Shown here in pieces: positions 21,669 through 32,522 of a stretch of DNA of 64,000 bases. Under the pieces are notes generated by a model that saw nothing but the letters and a program-made list of their open reading frames with translations, was not told where the DNA came from and ran no database searches. Each line of letters begins with the position of its first letter. Position 1 is the first letter of the stretch. Made by a program: the position numbers and the translations under genes. The stretch is from Triticum aestivum (taxonomy: Eukaryota > Streptophyta > Magnoliopsida > Poales > Poaceae). The stretch spans positions 273,043,906 through 273,107,905 of the forward strand of contig NC_057796.1 in NCBI RefSeq assembly GCF_018294505.1. The letters are read 5' to 3'.

Positions 21669-24508
21669 CGATGGCCCCTTCGATCGTCTATAGTGACGTT
21701 GTCCAGGGAGAAACCTTCCTCCCCGGACAGATCTTCGTATTCGGCGGCTTCGTACCGTGGACCAACTTGCTTGGCCATCTGGAGCAGATCGATAGCTACG
21801 CCCCTGGCCACCGGGTCAGATTCGGAAGCTTGAATTACATCACAGACACCCGTGGAGACTCGATCTTCGACGGATTTGAGACTGCGGCGATCGCTCCCCC
21901 TCGCTCCGATGAACATGACTTAAATATGTCATCGGATCACAATCAGGAGATGGTTCCTGATACCGCTCTGGCCTCGGATCCGGAGCGGATCGCGCCATCC
22001 AAGGCCACGGAGTCCGCGGCGTTGGAGCCGCACACAGACTCAACTTCACGCAATAGCTGCGTTACCGGAACCCCGGAATTGTCTCCGGCTATAAATTCCG
22101 AACTGCGTACGCCTGCGGATACCGAACTTGATCGGTCATCGATTTTCGAATTCAGTTCCGCAAACATCTTCCAACACTCGCCCTTGGGCGATGTGCTAAA
22201 CTCATTAAAGAGCCTGTCCTTGGCGGAGGACTCACAGCCGAACTATGTCCGGTTCGAACTAGGGGCTGATGATGGAAAATTTTGCTTCCCACCCGCCACC
22301 CACTTCATAGCCACTGTCGAGGTAATCGACACGCTTGATTACGGCTCCGAAGACATCGACGGCATGGACGACGATGACGATGAGGAGCAAGGCCAAAACC
22401 CGCCATTTACTGGGCGATGGACGGCCACTTCATCATACGATGTGTACATGGTAGATACAACTAAAAAATCTAACGACAATGACAAAGAAAATGCAGTTGA
22501 GAATAAACCTCCTGAGGCTCAGTCCAAGCGCCGGCGTGCTAAACGCCGTTCTAAGTCACGTCGCTCAAAAAACAGCAACACTGGCATCGGGGAAAATAAT
22601 ACTCCGGACGATGTCAACAACAACGAAGACCCCGCCGAGCCAACATCCGAACTAAGCGAGCGGGAGGACGGGCATGCTAGCCCTCAGGATCAGGCCATCA
22701 ACGAAGACTCAGAGGATGCTAGTTATTTTCCACCCTCTGAGGATGAGGAGTGTCTCGGCACCGAAGAATTCATCGTGCCTGAGGAACCCCTCGAGCAGGA
22801 GCCCTTTAAACTTAAGTAGCCACTGCAAGAAGCCAGAAAATAGCAACAGCTTCAAGCTGACCAGCATCTGCTCAACGACAGATGGACTCACGTCCTAGCG
22901 GCCATGGAATACGGCCTCGGACACCAACAAAGGAGTTACCCGAAGCGTAAACTGCTACCCCAATTCAACGACGAGGTGCGGGAGCCCGTACGAGCAACTC
23001 ACAATGCGGCTGATCGACCACCACGTGACAGGGATAAAGCGGCCACTCAAGCCGAACTCCAGCCCGCGTTGCCTCGCCGCGCAAACAAGGGTGCTACAGC
23101 TCGAAAACACACGTATGACCTACGACAAGCCTTGGATAAAAGAAGAGGCCAGACAAGATCGATCTACGGATCACGGGGACGCGCCCCAACGCACGACGAT
23201 GGCCACTGGGCCAGACGCGCCAGGCATAACCACGCCCGGGCCGAAAATCTCATACGGACTCCATCCGAATTGCGCCACGATTTGGCCCGATACAGGGGCG
23301 CCGCACACCCTCTTTGCTTCACTGATGAAGTAATGGATCAAGAATTCCCTGAAGGATTCAAACCCATCAATATTGAATCATATGACGGAACAACCGATCC
23401 CGCAGTATGGATCAAGGATTTTATTCTCCATATCCACATGGCTCGCGGAGATGACCTCCATGATATCAAATACCTCCCACTAAAGCTCAAAGGGCTAGCT
23501 CGGCACTGGTTAAACAGCCTGCCTGAAAATTCTATCGGTAGCTGGGAGGACTTGGAAGAAGCCTTCCTTGACAACTTCCAAGGTACATATGTCCAGCCAC
23601 CAGACGCCGATGACCTAAGTCATATAGTTCAAAAGCCTAGAGAATCAGCCAGGAAATTGTGGACTAGTTTCTTAACTAAAAAGAACCAAATCATCGACTG
23701 TCCGGATGCCAAAGCCCTAGCGGCCTTTAAACACAGCATCCGTGACGAATGGCTCGCCCGCCACCTCGGCCAAGAAAAGCCAAAATCTATGGTAGCCCTC
23801 ACGGCACTCATGGCCCGCTTTTGTGCGGGTGAGGATAGTTGGCTAGCCCGCAAAAATACAGCCAGTGAGGCAGGCCCCTCCGAGGTCAAAGGTAGCAACA
23901 GCAAGCCCCGACGAAACAAACACAAATGCCGAAGCAACGGCGATAACACCGATGACACTACAGTTAACGCCGGATTCAGCGGCTCCAAGTCCGGTCAGCG
24001 GAAAAAGCCGTATCAAAAAAACAACGAGGGACCATCTAGCATGGACCACATACTCGACCGTCCGTGCCAAATCCATGGCACCCCGCACAAACCAGCCAAC
24101 CATACCAACAGAGATTGCTGGGTCTTTAAGCAAGCCGGCAAGTTAAACGCCGAAAACAAAGAAAAGGGATCACAAAGTGAGGACGAGGACGAAGAGCCCC
24201 GGCAACCGAACATAGGGAGGCAGAAGAAGTTTCCCCCTCAAGTCAAAACGGTGAACATGATATATTCCACACACATCCCCAAAAGGGAGCGCAAACGCGC
24301 ACTCAGGGGCGTCTACGCGATAGAGCCAGTCACCCCAAAATTCAATCCATGGTCGTCATGCCCGATCACCTTTGATCGCCGAGATCATCCGACCAGTACT
24401 CGTGATGGTGGTTCGGCCGCGTTGGTCCTTGACCCAATCATTGATGGATTTCACCTGACACGTGTCCTCATGGACGGCGATAGCAGCCTCAACTTGCTCT
24501 ATTAGGAT
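21669..24508 (+). pseudogene. gag of element D
   Basis: The start ATG at 21669 lies 45 nt past the LTR. The frame runs to a TAG at 22817-22819, another TAG near 22843, then continues unshifted from about 22850 to a stop at 24503-24505. The N-terminal half is Ser/Thr/acidic with a basic cluster (KRRRAKRRSKSRRSK). The retrotransposon-gag core is clear: YDGTTDPAVWIKDF, LPLKLKGLARHWLNSLP, SWEDLEEAFLDNF. Near 24060-24120 is a C-x2-H-x8-H-x4-C pattern, CQIHGTPHKPANHTNRDC, probably the nucleic-acid-binding finger. The two early TAG codons sit where CAG (Gln) fits, consistent with loss of methylated CHG cytosines. Confidence 0.85.
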
Positions 24509-24990
24509 ACAGTCTACAAAATGGGCATAAACCCCACATGGATCAAGCCTACAAAGACTACCTTCAAAGGAGTCATCCCAGGCGTAGAGGCCTGTTGTAC
24601 GGGCTCAATCACGCTGGAGGTTGTCTTTGGTTCTTCGGACAACTTCTGGAGCGAAAACCTCATTTTCGATGTCGCCCCCTTTCGCAGCGGCTATCATGCA
24701 CTGGTCAGACGTACCGCGTTTGATCGATTCAACGCGGTGCCGCACTATGCTTATCTTAAGCTCAAGATGCCTGGCCCACGCGGCGTCATAACAGTCAATG
24801 GAAACACAGAACATTCCCTCCATACAGAGGAACACACCGCCGCCCTAGTAGCAGAAGTATAGAGCGGCCTTCTCAAGCAGAACCGTAATCCGGCTGCCGA
24901 GCCCCTGGACACCATTAAGGGAGTCCGAACAACGCTGCAACAGGACAGCTCGGCTCGTCAAGAGCTCACTTAGCAATTCGACCTCCGTCT
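24430..24990 (+). pseudogene. Protease of element D
   Basis: In the same frame as gag. The active-site region reads VLMDGDSSLNLLY, where relatives (including element C) have MDGGS, so the glycine after Asp-Gly is replaced by Asp. A TAG follows at 24503. The rest of the fold is recognisable from FKGVIPGVEACC to YHALVRRTAF (HALLGR in C) and LKMPGPRGVI. Further stops lie at 24860 and about 24971 in the RT linker. The copy is inactive. Confidence 0.75.
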
Positions 24991-25108
24991 CAGCCCCGAT
25001 CAAATAGTGACACTCGTACCACGCGTACATAACCGCGCACTCGAAATTCCATGGGAATCGGCGGAGGCACACATGAGGTTCAGGAGTGTGTGTGGATTTG
25101 TTGGCAGG

Positions 25109-27490
25109 GAAAGGCTCAACATTAATCTGCCGGGGTTTCGGAAGGCTCACACAGAAACACGGCGAAGGATAGTCCGGGAGATCATGGATCACTTCAAAGT
25201 TCCAGAGAAGTGGAGAATGCAGGTGGAACACGCTGTACTGAAGAAGGCTAGGGATGCTTGTAGAAACTAGAAGCACATGCTGTACAAGAAGTACTTGAGT
25301 GAAGGCAAGGACCCAATCCCCGCATACCCCCAAATTATAAAGGCAGACTGGGCAGAATTCAAAAGGTTCAGTGCAACTACAGAGTTTGCTGAGAAGAGTT
25401 TCAAGCAATCGGAACTTCAGAAGAACATACACCCCCACTGTATGGGTGTGGCGGGATACTACAACATGAAACTAATATGGGAACAGGAGGACAAAGAAGC
25501 AGTAGTGGCGGGTGAGAATCCGGCCTTTAGTGAAATCAGGGGTGAACGCGCCAGAGACTACTTGCGGGCACGTTCAAAGAGGCGTGATGACGGAACTTAT
25601 TACTTTGAAAACGCACGTGACGCCAAACTATATGAAGTGATGGTAGAGGATTCCAAGATCCCTGGGAGGTTCTACAGGAACTCAGGGCCATGTGACATTC
25701 TGTCCATTGCTCTAGACACAAAAGAGCTCCCTGGCCGTGCAAGGGGTATAGGTGTTAATGTCCCGCACAAGAGGGCTTTCACACTCAGCAAAGAAGAGAG
25801 TCTCAGCATGAAAAAAGCGAGGAGTGAATTGAAGCAGAATGCACTATATGAAAAGTTGAAGAAGGAGATTCATCCGGCAGTTCGAAAGGATGTTGAGGAG
25901 TCAATGATGATGCAGAAGACTCTAACACTGACAGATAGCCAGCAGATGGGAGGGGAGGCGGGCATGGAGGATGTTGCTTATTGCGTGACAACACTGCACA
26001 AGAGTAGCTGTGCATCAGCTGACCCCAGCGACACTGAGACTGCAGCTGCTCGTGATGATGCTATATCTGATCTATATGGAATGAAAGACAGACTGAAGGG
26101 CGTCCTTACACATTATGAAGGTACATTAAAATGTGCAACAACCTGGGTTTGCCCACCCTTCTTGGAAGATGGCCTCTTCTTGGACAATGTGACATTGAAG
26201 CCGGGATGTGTGAAGTGCTACGTGACTGAAGTAAAGCTTGGATTCAATGAATTTCCCCTGAAGAATGTCCTAGGAGACTTCGATGAGCAAAGGACCTTGG
26301 GAGAAACACTGTTACATCACATCCAGTGGCCATGAAAGGAAATAGAGTTAATCGATGAGATTCCTGAAGCCCCGCCAAGAGCAACCACTGTCACCCCTCA
26401 ACCGGTTACACTCTCCTTGCCACGGCAGCTCTCGCGGGCTGATGCATCAACCTGTGATCAGCCGGCCCGTCTTTGTGGCGTACATGCCATGTCATCCTCT
26501 GCCCCAAAGCAGCCGGTGGCAAGGCCTACAACTGCTGATGACGCACCACCGATTCAGATGCCGGCCACTAAAGCAGCGGGGGGAGACCCAGCTGCAGCAC
26601 AAGCTTAGCAGGCCAACCTGGTGGAACAGACTGCTAAGCAGTCTGATGCTTCGGAACCGCCTGCTAAGCAGTCTGTAGGTCCAGAACCGACTGCTCATCA
26701 GTCCGTCGGTCCGCAGGCGCGTGATCAGCATACCAATGCGTCAGCACTTCCTGCTCAGCAAACCAACGCGTTGGCACGGCCTCCTCAGCACACCGACAAG
26801 TTGGCACCACCTGCGCAGAAACCCGACATAGCTTCAACGCATGGTTAGCAGTTCGATGCCTCTGCTCCTACAGCCCAGCAGTCCGTCACAGCAGCACCGC
26901 CAGCTCAGCGGTCCGGCATAGATAAACCGTCTGCTAAGCAGTCTGTCCAAACTTCACTGGCTGCTCGGCAGTCTACCTTGCAGGCAACCAGACGTTTTGC
27001 TAGAAATGCTTCAAGTACCAAGAAGGAAGTGGACAAAAAGGCTGCACCCACGACCACGAGGAAGCGCGGCGGGAGAGTGAAGAGGAAAGAGAACGATTGC
27101 CTCTTACTTAAAGCACTCATCGCCTAGAACCAAATTAACAGCAGCTTGTTCGAATCGGGGAGTAATATTATTTCTGACTCCATGGGTGATGAAGAAGTAC
27201 GTTTGTTGCTTGCTAAAAATAAAGCAGACGTACTTGAAGCACGCAATTACGTCCATGGCCAGCCATTTCTTGTTGGCGAATACTTTGATGAGTGCAGCTC
27301 CAGTTGCCGCGAGTTACATGAATATTGCATGGATCAAATGTCAGAAGGTCATCATGCTTTGCTAGTCCACTACAACAGAGATCATTTCCGACACGATGCT
27401 AGTTCCATCAATGTGAGTTTCGAGGACTTACATCTCTTCTTCAACTTCAACGTGATCGATGCCACTCTTGTTAGATGCGTGATTTTGTAA
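25109..27490 (+). pseudogene. CACTA-associated ORF of element K with decapeptide repeats
   Basis: One frame runs through 25007-27490 with in-frame stops at about 25268 (TAG, where Trp would fit), 26333 (TGA), 26606, 26846 and 27125. The N-terminal part (RRRIVREIMDHFKVPEKW, HAVLKKARDACRN*KHMLYK) resembles the conserved DNA-binding-like segment of En/Spm-associated plant proteins. A possible splice acceptor TTGTTGGCAG ends at 25108. The middle is Lys/Glu-rich. Twelve Pro/Gln/Ala-rich decapeptides occupy 26630-26989, followed by a basic stretch (TTRKRGGRVKRKE) that could be a nuclear signal. The end, MGDEEVRLLLAKNKAD and onward, leads into the peptidase exons; GTAAGT at 27488 is a likely donor. 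Confidence 0.65.
26630..26989 (+). repeat. Coding minisatellite, 12 degenerate 30-bp units
   Basis: In frame, successive decapeptides read TAKQSDASEP, PAKQSVGPEP, TAHQSVGPQA, RDQHTNASAL, PAQQTNALAR, PPQHTDKLAP and so on to AARQSTLQAT. The core is [PT]A[KQ]QS. One unit is interrupted by a TAG codon at 26846-26848. The DNA shows the same period through recurring GCTAAGCAGTC and GCTCAGCA blocks. Confidence 0.8.
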
Positions 27491-27591
27491 GTACTTAACA
27501 AACTCTGATCAACTTCTCCATACAAGGCTGTAAATGATAAACAACTAACTGCATTTTATTCCGCTCACGGGATTGAACGCGCAGAGAAGAT

Positions 27592-28660
27592 AAAGGGAGA
27601 GTCTGTATTTCATAGATCCTACATTAGCAAATGGCACAACATTAGATGGTAAGGACCTACGGGACTGGGCCGTTAACACGGTCGTCCATATCTTCGTAAA
27701 CACGTCCCATGCATAATCATTTCTCTGGCCATATCATGAACGGTAAGTCAAGTAAACAACCACACATACACTGATTGTCTTTGAAATTTCGACATCATTC
27801 GTAAGTTCATGGCTTTCTTAATATGTAGCCATCACTGGATATTGGTATTCATTGTTCCAAACAAGAACACAGTTTACTACATCGATTCTCTCAGAGAGTC
27901 AACAAAAGCTCAGGATCTAACGCATGTTCAGCAATTCTTGCATAGGTATTGAATTCTATGATGTTGAAATTAATTTGCATTCATATCTGGTTCAATAATT
28001 GATGTCGTCAAAATTCATCATCATTTGCAGTGTCTTCGCATTGTGGAAAACTAAACCAGGGAACTTGTCCAAGACGGAACAACCTCTGCAGCACGAGATC
28101 GTTTCTCCGGTAACACACCGAAATCCATTATTTTCGAAAAATTTATCCAACAGTCTGCAAATACCTTTCCTTACGTTAGTCAAATGTTCAAGCTTCTAAA
28201 TAAACCTCTTTCTACCTTGTCCAAAGAAAAAATATTACATCTAACACCAGTTAGGTTGTTCCTAAGAGGACAAATACATGACTAATTTTGTACAAAAAAC
28301 TTCAGTGTGCTCAGCAAGAAGCAGGGGCCAACCTTTGTGGATACTATGTTTGCAGACACATGATCTCCATCTACAAATCTGCTGATAGTTGTGACGATCC
28401 TCGCGAATTAGTACCAGTAAGTCTATCTTAATTAATATCTTCTACTCCACTCATATGGCACATTCTGATCTTAAAAATACTGCAGCTCCATCTTAAAACC
28501 GAGGACCCCTGAACCGCTCCCGGCTAGTGAATTGCTGATGGTTCGAAGATTTATCAGTGACTTCTTCCTGGATCACTACATCAATCCCACTGGTGATAAT
28601 GAAGATTTCAGCATGCGTTCTCCTGAAACATTGAGTAAGAGTTAGCCGCTAAACATATAA
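27592..28660 (+). pseudogene. Ulp1-like (C48) cysteine peptidase domain of element K, several exons
   Basis: Exon-like blocks separated by GT...AG-like junctions. Block 1 (about 27600-27717): LYFIDPTLANGTTLDGKDLRDW. Block 2 (about 27829-27947): HHWILVFIVPNKNTVYYIDS, with the catalytic His in HW and the Asp in YIDS. A third, weaker block is at 28030-28110. Block 4 (about 28306-28415): QQEAGANLCGYYVCRHM, with the oxyanion Gln and catalytic Cys. A last block at about 28486-28640 reads RFISDFFLDHYINP. The family removes SUMO-like modifiers; copies carried by plant CACTA elements are known, role uncertain. Frame errors between blocks indicate decay. Confidence 0.7.
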
Positions 28661-28916
28661 CACATGAATCCATTGTTTTCCATCTGATGAGGTCTTCGTA
28701 TTTCGTACACTATGATTAATTATGTAATTCATATATGTCTGGACAAATCATTGGAATTTAGCTACCATAATTGTTCAGTTGCAATTGTTGCGAAATCGGA
28801 TGAATGTTCTTCCTGTGGACACTATTTGTTCAATTGAATATTGTGGCGAATTTGCTTTTTGCATGCCGATTCAAAATGGGATATTTTTGTTTTAACCTGG
28901 CAATTACTCCGCGCAT

Positions 28917-29673
28917 GGTTCAACTAAATGAGTGTGTGCGATCCACATCGGAAAGCATACGTCAATCGTAGCAGAATCGTCGGTGATACACAGTAGATCA
29001 CAAACGATTTGCAGCGCTACTACGTGTGCGTAGGGTCTCCGGAACCGTTTGTGATATCGCGTTATCGCACACGAGAACTGGGAGTAAACCGTGCCCAATG
29101 CAAAATACAATCCTAGTCGTAATTTTTTCAGGAAACGTGTGGGATCCCAAACGAAAAGCACACGTCACTCTTGTGGCAACCGTCGGTGTTACCCAACAAA
29201 TCACAAACGGTCTGCAGCACTTGTATGTGTGCGAAGGGGCTCCTGAACCGTTTGTGATAGAGCAGTATCGCAGACGGTAATTGTTGGCAAACGTGTGCGA
29301 TGGAGTCTAGCATGGCAGACGGGTTATGCAGAAAACTCGTGTGCGATGGGGCACAAATCGCACACGGTTCATATGTTGGCCCGCGTGCCTTACATATTGT
29401 TTCCCAAACGGTTCGTTACGACAAACCGTATGGTTTCACTGCGTCATTAGAAACGCTTAATCACCGATACCACACGTGCGAAAGAATTTAGTGTCTGCTG
29501 TGTTGCACACGATTACATTTTGGAAGGCCTCTGGATCACTGCTCCATATCCCCGATGGTTTCTGGGTCGTGTGGGAAGGACACCCTATCGCACACACTCA
29601 CTTGGCGACGGTTCCAAATGTTGTCGCAAAAAGGGGTTAAAAACCGTTTGTTTAGGACCGACGCGCACCAGTG
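28917..29673 (+). repeat. Subterminal repeat region and right terminus of element K
   Basis: About fifteen short direct and inverted copies of related motifs: AACCGTTTGTGAT, its complement ATCACAAACGGT, ATCGCACACG and CGTGTGCGAT. Examples start at about 29040, 29200, 29246, 29293, 29337, 29357 and 29640. In CACTA elements such arrays bind the transposition protein. The terminus CAGTG ends at 29673; the next three bases, TGT, would be the target duplication, but no left partner remains. Confidence 0.75.
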
Positions 29674-30019
29674 TGTCATCACCTACCATAAGATTAGTAT
29701 ATGGTCTTCTTGATGTATTTCGTTTCTTTTATTTATTTCCTTTCTCTTTTTTCTTCCTTATTTCTGTTCTTTTATTTGCAACATGAAAGTAAAGAAAGCA
29801 AAAACTCAAACTAAACTTTATTATATATCTTACACATGCTTACAAGGATAGATCACTAAGCAAACTCTCAAAGAAGAAAGGATCAAACTAAACTTTTATT
29901 CATCTAAAGCAAAAGATCGAACTAAAATAAGTAAAGGCAAAAAGATAGTGGGATGATACGATGCCAGGGCACCTCCCCCAAGCTTGGCAGAAGCCAAGGG
30001 GAGTGCCCATACCCGATAC
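29674..30019 (-). other. 3' untranslated part of element E
   Basis: No gene. On the minus strand it contains GGGCACTCCCCTTGGC followed by CTTCTGCCAAGCTTGG near 29970-30010, a typical post-coding landmark of this group. It is cut at 29674 by the CACTA terminus, so the polypurine tract and 3' LTR are absent. Confidence 0.6.
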
Positions 30020-30565
30020 TCAATTCTCTTTTGGTGATGAAGAAGATGGTGGTGATGAAGAAGTAGTATTCTCCAATATAACCATGAGTAGATCCTTCAA
30101 ACCTTGAATCTCCCGAAGGGCTTGATGAATTAATTCACTGTTTTTCTTCACCTCAGCCATTATGTGTTTATTCTTCGGGCCCCACGGTTTTGTTCCTGCA
30201 CCATTTTCTCTTGGGCAAGATATGTCCCAATTGGACGGTATGTGCTTACGAGGAGTATTCTCGAACCCTTAATTGTGAATCAAATTGCGAAAATTGTTAC
30301 TATGTAACCTGTGTAAAGGCCTCCTCGGAGGGAGTTCTTCTTGCACTTCTAGGCTCGCTTGATTGTTTGAAGATCCCATGGCTTGATGAAAATTGGGGTG
30401 AGTAGAGATGCCGACTAGTGTGCCTCTCTAGGAGGCCGGAGAGTGAACCCCAAAAGGATTTCCCTCCTCTTCCTCCATAGCAGCCTCTCGAGCTTCATCT
30501 CTCCTTAGATCCTCCTGAATCACCCTTGTGTCTTCTTCTCCATTATTGAAATGTGAGGAACACAT
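30020..30565 (-). pseudogene. Post-pol third ORF of element E
   Basis: One minus-strand frame of 182 codons from ATG 30565 (MCSSHFNNGEED) to TGA 30020, with two internal stops (TAG 30428-30430, and TAA about 30270). It has an acidic N-terminal part (REAAMEEEEGN), a Pro/Arg middle, a heptad-like segment (KKNSELIHQALREIQGLKD) and a Ser/Pro-rich tail. It has no clear membrane span, so I do not call it an envelope protein although it sits where Athila elements carry an env-like ORF. Function unknown. Confidence 0.55.
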
Positions 30566-30878
30566 GATGTTGGTCTAGCTGGATCTATCAAAAAACAGCA
30601 AAGAAAAGAAAACAGAGGATTTCTCCGTGATACGGTGATCAACAGGTCCGGGGAGTATATATAGATTTTTTATATCTTGGGAAACAAGAAAGATGTAGAA
30701 AAACGGAGTCTGGAAGGTATCCCGGGCCTGGCGCGCCCTGGTGTCTTGTGCCCACCACGGTACGCTTCCTAGAAGTTTCTTATTTTCCTATTTTTCTAAA
30801 TATTCCAAAACTGACAAAAAATATTTTTGCGGATTTTTCAGACTCCGTTTACTTACTGTATCACGTACCTCCTTATTT
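30566..30878 (-). other. Spacer between integrase end and post-pol ORF of element E
   Basis: About 310 bp without a supported gene. It includes a GGCGCGCC-like GC patch near 30730 and AT-rich sequence. No domain can be read. Confidence 0.4.
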
Positions 30879-32071
30879 TCACGATTCTGGAGTGTTCCGG
30901 AAGGACTCTTTTATGTGTTCTTCCGGTGTCAAAGTTTGGACAATATTACTTTCAACATTAATGGGCGTACCTGAGATATAATGTTTTATGTGTTGCCCAT
31001 TGACAACCTTCAGGTTAGTACCTTCGGCATTATTTATTTTGATGGCTCCAGACCGATAAACCTCCTCAATAACGTAGGGGCCTTCCCATTTTGAGAGGAG
31101 TTTTCCTGCAAAGAATCTGAAATGAGAGTTGTACAAAAAACATATTCTCCGACTTCAAACTCAGGCTTTTGGGTTCTTTTGTCATGCCATCTTTTAACTT
31201 TTTCTTTGAATAATTTTGCATTTTCATAAGCTTGGGTTCTGCATTCATCTAATGAGCTAATATCAAATAACCTTTTTTTCACCAGCAAGTTTGAAATCAT
31301 AATTGAGTTCTTTGATGGCCCAATATACTTTATGTTCTAACTCAAGAGGCAAATGACAAGCTTTTCCATAAACCATTTTATAAGGAGACATGCCCATAGG
31401 ATTTTTATATGTTGTTCTATAAGCCCAAAGTGCATCATCTAATTTCTTGGACCAATTCTTCCTGGACCTATTGACTGTCTTTTGCAAAATTAATTTTATT
31501 TCTCTATTGCTAAGTACAACTTGACCACTAGACTGAGGATGATAAGGTGATGCAATTCTATGGTTAACATCATACTTGGCAAGCATTTTACGGAAAGCAC
31601 CATGAATAAAGTGTGAACTACCATCAGTCATTAAATATCTAGGGACTCCAAACCTTGGGAAAATAACTTCCTTAAGCATTTTAATAGAGGTGTTGTGATC
31701 AGCACTACTGGTTGGAATAGCTTCTACCCATTTAGTAACATAATCAACAGCAACCAAAATATGTGTATACCCATTAGAGGAAGGAAAAGGTCCCATGTAA
31801 TAAAATCCCCAAACATCAAATGGTTCAACAGCAAGTGAATAGTTCATAGGCATTTCTTGACGCTTACCGATATTACCTATTCTTTGACATTCATCACAAG
31901 ATAAGACAAACTTACGGGCATCCTTGAAGAGAGTAGGCCGATAAAATCCAGATTGCAATACCTTGTGAGCAGTTCTATCTCCAGCATGATGCCCTCCATA
32001 AGCTTCGGAGTGACATTTCCGTAGGATTTGTCCCTGTTCATGCTAAGGTACACAACGTCTAATAATACCAT
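30879..32071 (-). pseudogene. Integrase of element E, catalytic residues lost
   Basis: The zinc-finger part is split by a frameshift near 31955; its last Cys pair is readable (LSCDECQRIGNI). In the core the usual catalytic Asp (GIDFMGPF in Athila relatives) is replaced in VWGFYYMGPF. The second Asp is kept (YLMTDGSSHF). The usual Glu (GQVELSNRE in relatives) is Val in SGQVVLSNREI. So two of three catalytic residues are gone. The C-terminal domain continues after another frameshift (31034-31300 to 30879-31136) with KWEGPYVIEEVYRSGAI. Integrase activity is not possible from this copy. Confidence 0.85.
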
Positions 32072-32522
32072 CTACTCCTTCTTTATAAAGATGTGGGTCA
32101 TCCCAAAAGTAATGTCTTAAATCATATAAGATTTTTTTTTCTTTTGTTGGTATGTAAAGCTAGGTGGTAAATATTTAGCAACAATGTAATTAGCATAGTC
32201 AGCATACCAAGAAGTACTATGAGCAACATTTATTGCAGCTAACTACTCATCAGGAAAACTATCATCAATAGGTAGTGGGTCATAAGGCACATTTTCAAGC
32301 CTAGATAAATTATCAGCTACGGGGTTCTCAGCTCCTTTTCTATCAATGATATGTAAATCAAATTCTTGTAACAAGAGAACCCATCGAATAAGTCTAGGTT
32401 TAGCATCTTTCTTTTCCATAAGATATTTGATAGCAGCATGGTCCGTGTGAACAATTACTTTGGAATCAACAATATAAGGTCTAAATTTATCACAAGCAAA
32501 CACCACTACTAAGAATTCTTTT
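32072..32522 (-). pseudogene. RNase H and linker of element E
   Basis: The frame at 32243-32506 reads [12 protein letters not shown], then [14 protein letters not shown], then [22 protein letters not shown], the C-terminal half of a Gypsy RNase H with its Asp residues. It is separated from the RT frame by a frameshift near 32510-32525. The segment 32072-32242 is the degenerate linker to integrase. Confidence 0.8.

Larger units (their letters stand above)
21144..25006 (+). mobile_element. Element D: Fatima-like Gypsy element, 5' portion (LTR, gag, protease)
   Basis: Starts at the shared LTR and holds a leader, a long gag and a protease, all in one reading frame broken only by nonsense codons. 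It stops in the protease-RT linker near 25000, where CACTA-derived sequence begins. RT, RNase H, integrase and the 3' LTR are missing. The cleanest reading is a large deletion between D and K. Confidence 0.75.
25007..29673 (+). mobile_element. Element K: left-truncated CACTA (En/Spm) transposon
   Basis: The right terminus reads ...GACGCGCACCAGTG, that is CACTGGTGCGCGTC from the outside, a CACTR-type end. It is preceded by about 750 bp of subterminal repeats. The interior holds two protein regions typical of plant CACTA elements: a transposon-associated ORF (about 25109-27490) and a multi-exon Ulp1-like peptidase (about 27592-28660). No matching left CACTG end and no TNP2-type transposase is present; the left side is fused to element D. 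The element was inserted into the 3' region of E. Confidence 0.75.

Noticed and set aside
25007..25270. Continuous reading frame from element D's linker into K
   Set aside because: Protein character changes abruptly to CACTA-associated sequence and a splice acceptor lies at the boundary; the shared frame is most likely chance.
28917..29673. Regularly recurring short repeats that could suggest a CRISPR-like array
   Set aside because: Repeats are short, in both orientations and irregularly spaced, next to a CACTG-type terminus, which fits CACTA subterminal repeats in a plant genome.
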